This document shows, in pieces, positions 60,971 through 64,000 of a DNA stretch of 64,000 bases (position 1 is its first letter; each line of letters begins with the position of its first letter). The notes beneath the pieces are model-generated. The model was given only the letters and a program-made list of their open reading frames with translations, had not been told where the DNA came from and ran no database searches. The stretch comes from Firmicutes bacterium UBA1702. Its GTDB lineage: Bacteria; Bacillota; Clostridia; Peptostreptococcales; Anaerovoracaceae. The stretch covers positions 13,116 to 77,115 of the forward strand of contig DCJK01000018.1 of assembly GCA_002320005.1 (NCBI GenBank), written 5' to 3'. The translations under genes and the position numbers were made by a program.

Positions 60971-62041
60971 TTATGCGTACATTTCTTCAAATAACTTTCT
61001 CAGGCCTTCATGTTCTCTCAGGCACTGCAGAGTGATTGCCGCATGGCCCTTGGTGTATCCGTTACCAACAATCATGTTAACGTCCTTACCAACACCTTCT
61101 GCACCAAGAGCAGCCTTAGTGAAGCTTGTAGCCATTGAGAAGAAGTAAACTGTTCCGTCATCCTTACATGCAAGGATTGAAGCCATTTCAGTGTTTTCGA
61201 TGTTTACGCAGTTGATAACTACGTCGAATAATTCTCCATCGGTTAATTCCATGGCCTTGTTGTACATTCCTACTGCATCTGTAGCATCCATGTGGAAGTA
61301 TTCGTCAGCCAGGTCAAGAGCTCTTGCTCTGTCTTCTGATTTCTGTGAACCTGCAGCACATACTACCAGACCGGTAACGCCTGCTCTCTTCTTTGCTTCG
61401 TATAAGCAGAGAAGTCCGGACTTTCCGCCGCCGCCGATAACCAGGATCTTCTGTCCTGACTGGCATAACTTAGCAGCCTGTGCAGGAGCTCCTGCTACAT
61501 CCAGTGCTGATAATGCAAGTCCTTCCGGCATATCATCAGGAATGATTCCGTAGATACCGCTCTGGAATAAGATTGCCTGTCCCTTGATGTCAACCTGGTC
61601 GATTGAAGGTCTCATTTCAAGGATTTCATCAATTCTCAGTGGAGTCAGTGACAGGGATACTAATGTAGCAATCTTGTCGCCAACCTTTAAGTCGCCTACG
61701 TATGCAGGTCCGATTTCCTTAACTGTTCCAAGAAGCATTCCGCCGGAACCTGTCCAAGGATTTTTGTGCTTGCCAGCTTTTGCTACGATGTCCAGCATGG
61801 TCTTCTTAACTTTTTCCTGATCTTCAGGTGAGTTTTCGATGTCTGCAGGCTTCTTGCCGTCGCAGGATCTTCTTACGATTTCTGTGAATGAAGCTGAGTC
61901 AACGTTGAGAGTCTTAACATCGATCAGTACTTCGTTGTCATAGATTTCCATGGTGTTATCAATAACATCTGCTGGCTGTGGTAAAACTCCCTTTGGGGAG
62001 ATTACTCTGTAAGTACCGTATGGGTCTGGTGCATGTTTCAT
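60971..62041 (-). CDS. kdd: L-erythro-3,5-diaminohexanoate dehydrogenase, copy 1
   Basis: 356 residues. RVISPKGVLPQPADVIDN starts the family; GSGGMLLGTVKEIGP and VIGGGGKSGLLCLYEAK (NAD-binding) follow. It oxidatively deaminates 3,5-diaminohexanoate to 5-amino-3-oxohexanoate. It is closely related to the next gene. A strong AGGAGG precedes its start, and it is the copy next to kamA. Confidence 0.95.
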   Translation of the reverse strand: MKHAPDPYGTYRVISPKGVLPQPADVIDNTMEIYDNEVLIDVKTLNVDSASFTEIVRRSCDGKKPADIENSPEDQEKVKKTMLDIVAKAGKHKNPWTGSGGMLLGTVKEIGPAYVGDLKVGDKIATLVSLSLTPLRIDEILEMRPSIDQVDIKGQAILFQSGIYGIIPDDMPEGLALSALDVAGAPAQAAKLCQSGQKILVIGGGGKSGLLCLYEAKKRAGVTGLVVCAAGSQKSEDRARALDLADEYFHMDATDAVGMYNKAMELTDGELFDVVINCVNIENTEMASILACKDDGTVYFFSMATSFTKAALGAEGVGKDVNMIVGNGYTKGHAAITLQCLREHEGLRKLFEEMYA

Positions 62042-62216
62042 TTTTAAGTTCCTCCTAGAAAAATGTTTTTTATAATTTTACGCCGGAAGTTTTGCTGCAA
62101 TAACTTTTCTTTTCGCAAACCGCCACGCGTAAGTTACCATGTTAATTATATATCAAAATACCCTCTTTTGCTATACCGATGATACATTTTTGAAATGAAT
62201 ACATAATACAAAATGT
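62042..62216 (-). other. Spacer between the two kdd genes
   Basis: 175 AT-rich bases. A TATAAT-like hexamer occurs on the minus strand with a poor -35 (TAGCAA). No clear terminator or -24/-12 pair was found, so the operon may be continuous. Confidence 0.4.
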
Positions 62217-63254
62217 CTATGCATATAACTGTGCAAAAAGATTTCTTATTCTTTCATCCTCTCTGAGGATCTGCAATGCAACATTGGCATGTCCCTTTGT
62301 GTATCCGTTTCCGATGAGCATCTGAACGTCTTTTCCTACTCCTTCAGCTCCCAGCGCTGCTTTTGTGAAGCTTGTGGCCATAGAGAAGAAATAAACAAGT
62401 CCGTTATCTTTGCAGGCCATAATTGATGCCATTTCGGTATTAGGAATGTTTACTACATTTATAACCACATCAGCCATCTTGCCGTCGGTCATTTCGTAGA
62501 TTTCCTCGTACATAGCCATTGTGTCAGTAGCATTTACTACGGCATATTCATCTGCCACGCTGACAGACATAGCTCTGTTGATTGATTTTTTAAATCCGTC
62601 GACGCAGATTACCGTTCCGTTTATGCCTACCTGTTTCTTTGCCTGCCAGCAGCAAAGGATCCCCGACTTTCCGCCGCCGCCCAGAACGACTACCGTATCT
62701 CCCGGTTTGCAGATTTTGGCAGTCTGCGCAGGCGCTCCTGCAACATCAAGAACCGAAAGAGCCAATGTCTGCGGAATGTCCTTAGGCAGTTTTGCATAAA
62801 TTCCGCTCTGGAAAAGAATAGCCTTTCCTTTGATGTCCACCTGGTCTATATCAGGTCTGATTTCCGTAATCTCATCTATTCTCAGCGGTGTCAGCGACAG
62901 CGATACCAATGTGGCAATTTTGTCCCCCTTCTTGAGATCCCCCTCATAGTTAGGTCCAACCTGTGCCACTTTTCCGATAAGCATTCCACCGGAACCTGTC
63001 CATGGATTCTTGTGCTTGCCGGTCTTTTCTACTATATCCATAATAATTTTCTTGATTTCTTCTATGTCTCCGCCGGCTCTTTTTTCAATTTCCGTAAATG
63101 AAGCCGAGTCGATGTTTAAAGTATGTACATCTATAAGAACCTCGTTGTCGAAAATCTCCATATTATTGTCCACTATGTCTGCAGGCTGTGGAAGTACGCC
63201 CTTTGGTTCTATTACTCTGTGAGTTCCGTAAATATCCCCTTTTCTGAATTCCAT
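62217..63254 (-). CDS. kdd: L-erythro-3,5-diaminohexanoate dehydrogenase, copy 2
   Basis: 345 residues, colinear with the copy at 60971-62041 over its whole length; the nucleotide-binding VVLGGGGKSGILCCWQAK is intact. It is the first gene after the sigma-54 promoter. Differences are spread along the protein, which points to an old duplication, perhaps with altered cofactor or substrate preference. Confidence 0.92.
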   Translation of the reverse strand: MEFRKGDIYGTHRVIEPKGVLPQPADIVDNNMEIFDNEVLIDVHTLNIDSASFTEIEKRAGGDIEEIKKIIMDIVEKTGKHKNPWTGSGGMLIGKVAQVGPNYEGDLKKGDKIATLVSLSLTPLRIDEITEIRPDIDQVDIKGKAILFQSGIYAKLPKDIPQTLALSVLDVAGAPAQTAKICKPGDTVVVLGGGGKSGILCCWQAKKQVGINGTVICVDGFKKSINRAMSVSVADEYAVVNATDTMAMYEEIYEMTDGKMADVVINVVNIPNTEMASIMACKDNGLVYFFSMATSFTKAALGAEGVGKDVQMLIGNGYTKGHANVALQILREDERIRNLFAQLYA

Positions 63255-63306
63255 GTTTCTTCTTTTTTGTCTCCTTTTCTTACAATATTATGCCAGATTT
63301 ATAAAA

Positions 63307-63323
63307 AGCAATTTCTATGCCAA
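63307..63323 (-). promoter_or_regulatory. Sigma-54 (-24/-12) promoter of the lysine cluster
   Basis: TTGGCATAGAAATTGCT on the minus strand has the invariant GG and GC at the right spacing and differs from the YTGGCACGnnnnTTGCW consensus at two positions. It lies 53 bases before the kdd start. Confidence 0.88.
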
Positions 63324-63403
63324 CACGATGCCATTCCCTGCGCCCCCATCTACATGCCCTGTTTCATGCCCCTTGCGTCATTTTTCATTTTTTTCTGTTA
63401 CGT

Positions 63404-63432
63404 GGAAACCGGCGCATTTTTGAACCGTTTCC
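63404..63432. promoter_or_regulatory. Candidate enhancer site for the sigma-54 activator
   Basis: GGAAACCGG and AACCGTTTCC form a dyad 80-110 bases upstream of the -24 element. Confidence 0.5.
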
Positions 63433-63435
63433 GTT

Positions 63436-63479
63436 TCATACAAAAACTGCGCGAACCTTAATCGGTTCGAGCAGTTTTT
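63436..63479 (-). terminator. Terminator after the sigma-54 regulator gene
   Basis: A long stem (63442-63457 with 63463-63479, one mismatch) followed by T5 on the minus strand. Confidence 0.88.
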
Positions 63480-63480
63480 C

Positions 63481-64000
63481 CTATAATCCGTATTTCTTTT
63501 TCTTTCTCACCAGCTGTGTCTGACTTATTCCCACGGCTTTTGCCGCCTTTCTGGTGGAACCGTATTTTTCACATGCATACTTGATGAGGCCCCTTTCGTA
63601 CTCATCTACCGCCGCCGTAAGATTTATCTCCTGCTCCTGCTTTTCTTCAGGCTCTCCGCCGATTCTCATATCAAATGCCTCAGCGTGATTCTCTCGCATT
63701 ACATCCATGAGAGTGATGTCCTCACCTTTGGCAGCTATCATAAGCCTCTGAACCGTATTTTCCAGTTCTCTTATATTGCCCGGCCACTGCTGCCGCTTCA
63801 GATATTCCATAGCGCTGTCATCTATACCTCGCTTCAGTCCGAACTTTTTTCCGTATTTTGCAAGAAAATGATTCACCAGAACCGGTATATCCTCCGGTCG
63901 TTCCGCCAGACTGGGTATTCTGATAGGCACAACATTCAATCTGTAATACAGATCTCGCCTGAATGTTCCCTCTTCAACGCATTCTTCAAGATTCTTATTA
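63481..64000 (-). CDS. Sigma-54-dependent enhancer-binding regulator, C-terminal part (cut by window end)
   Basis: 173 residues are visible and the frame is open to the window edge. The end of the AAA+ domain (GTFRRDLYYRLNVVPI, PSLAERPEDIP, WPGNIRELENTVQRL) is followed by a Fis-type helix-turn-helix (STRKAAKAVGISQTQLVRKKKK). It is next to the -24/-12 promoter of the lysine genes and very probably activates them. The sensor domain lies outside the window. Confidence 0.93.
   Translation of the reverse strand, partial: NKNLEECVEEGTFRRDLYYRLNVVPIRIPSLAERPEDIPVLVNHFLAKYGKKFGLKRGIDDSAMEYLKRQQWPGNIRELENTVQRLMIAAKGEDITLMDVMRENHAEAFDMRIGGEPEEKQEQEINLTAAVDEYERGLIKYACEKYGSTRKAAKAVGISQTQLVRKKKKYGL

Overview
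The window is a chromosomal segment of an anaerobic, low-to-mid GC Gram-positive bacterium of the class Clostridia. The evidence is a complete lysine 2,3-/5,6-aminomutase fermentation cluster, a rubredoxin-first rubrerythrin, SAM-I, FMN and T-box leaders, and spore-associated genes (SpoIIE-type phosphatase, CwlD-like amidase, G5/3D protein). An amino-acid-fermenting relative of Anaerovoracaceae (Clostridiales Family XIII) is my best guess; this is inference, since no rRNA lies in the window.

Layout. 1-3.7 kb: tsaE-tsaB (t6A tRNA modification) behind an FMN-riboswitch-controlled ribU, then a PepV-like dipeptidase and a NifU-type Fe-S protein. 3.7-10.1 kb: a branched-chain amino-acid ABC transporter (livJ-H-M-G-F) with a second binding protein at its end, transcribed from a good promoter at 10.2 kb. 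10.3-10.9 kb: rubrerythrin. 10.86-23.93 kb: an integrated element flanked by a 60-bp perfect direct repeat of the rubrerythrin 3' end. Its left half is AT-rich (HNH protein, small ORFs, winged-helix protein, a WYL regulator with an internal stop, an IS256-type IS abutting an ISL3 fragment). Its right half holds an amino-acid/amide catabolic operon (M28 peptidase, Asp/Glu-type racemase, 2-amino-thiazoline-carboxylate hydrolase family protein, YkvI-type transporter, M20 amidohydrolase) with a FadR-type regulator, next to a truncated tyrosine integrase.

24-43 kb is mostly housekeeping on the minus strand: arsC, GNAT, MalY/PatB-type lyase, dusB, PucR regulator, ftsH, tilS, a phosphatase-only SpoIIE, tatD, metG, a cytidylate-kinase-like protein, aspartokinase, an ECF S component, DUF3842, deoC (+), and metK behind a SAM-I riboswitch. 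43-53 kb: an unknown protein, an SPL-like radical SAM protein, a DUF4282-like membrane protein, a CwlD-like amidase next to three DnaA boxes, an AlaX-type editing protein, an orphan TrpB2 under a tryptophan T-box, a G5/3D protein and an AspT-family transporter.

53-64 kb is the lysine fermentation cluster, read on the minus strand: a sigma-54 enhancer-binding regulator (cut by the window edge), a strong -24/-12 promoter, two kdd paralogues, kamA, kamB, kamC, kamD, kamE and a CoA-transferase pair. KamA makes beta-lysine, KamDE makes 3,5-diaminohexanoate, Kdd deaminates it, KamBC maintain the mutase and the CoA-transferase handles acetoacetate. The cleavage enzyme (kce) and ammonia-lyase (kal) are not in the window. 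No tRNA, rRNA or CRISPR array was seen.
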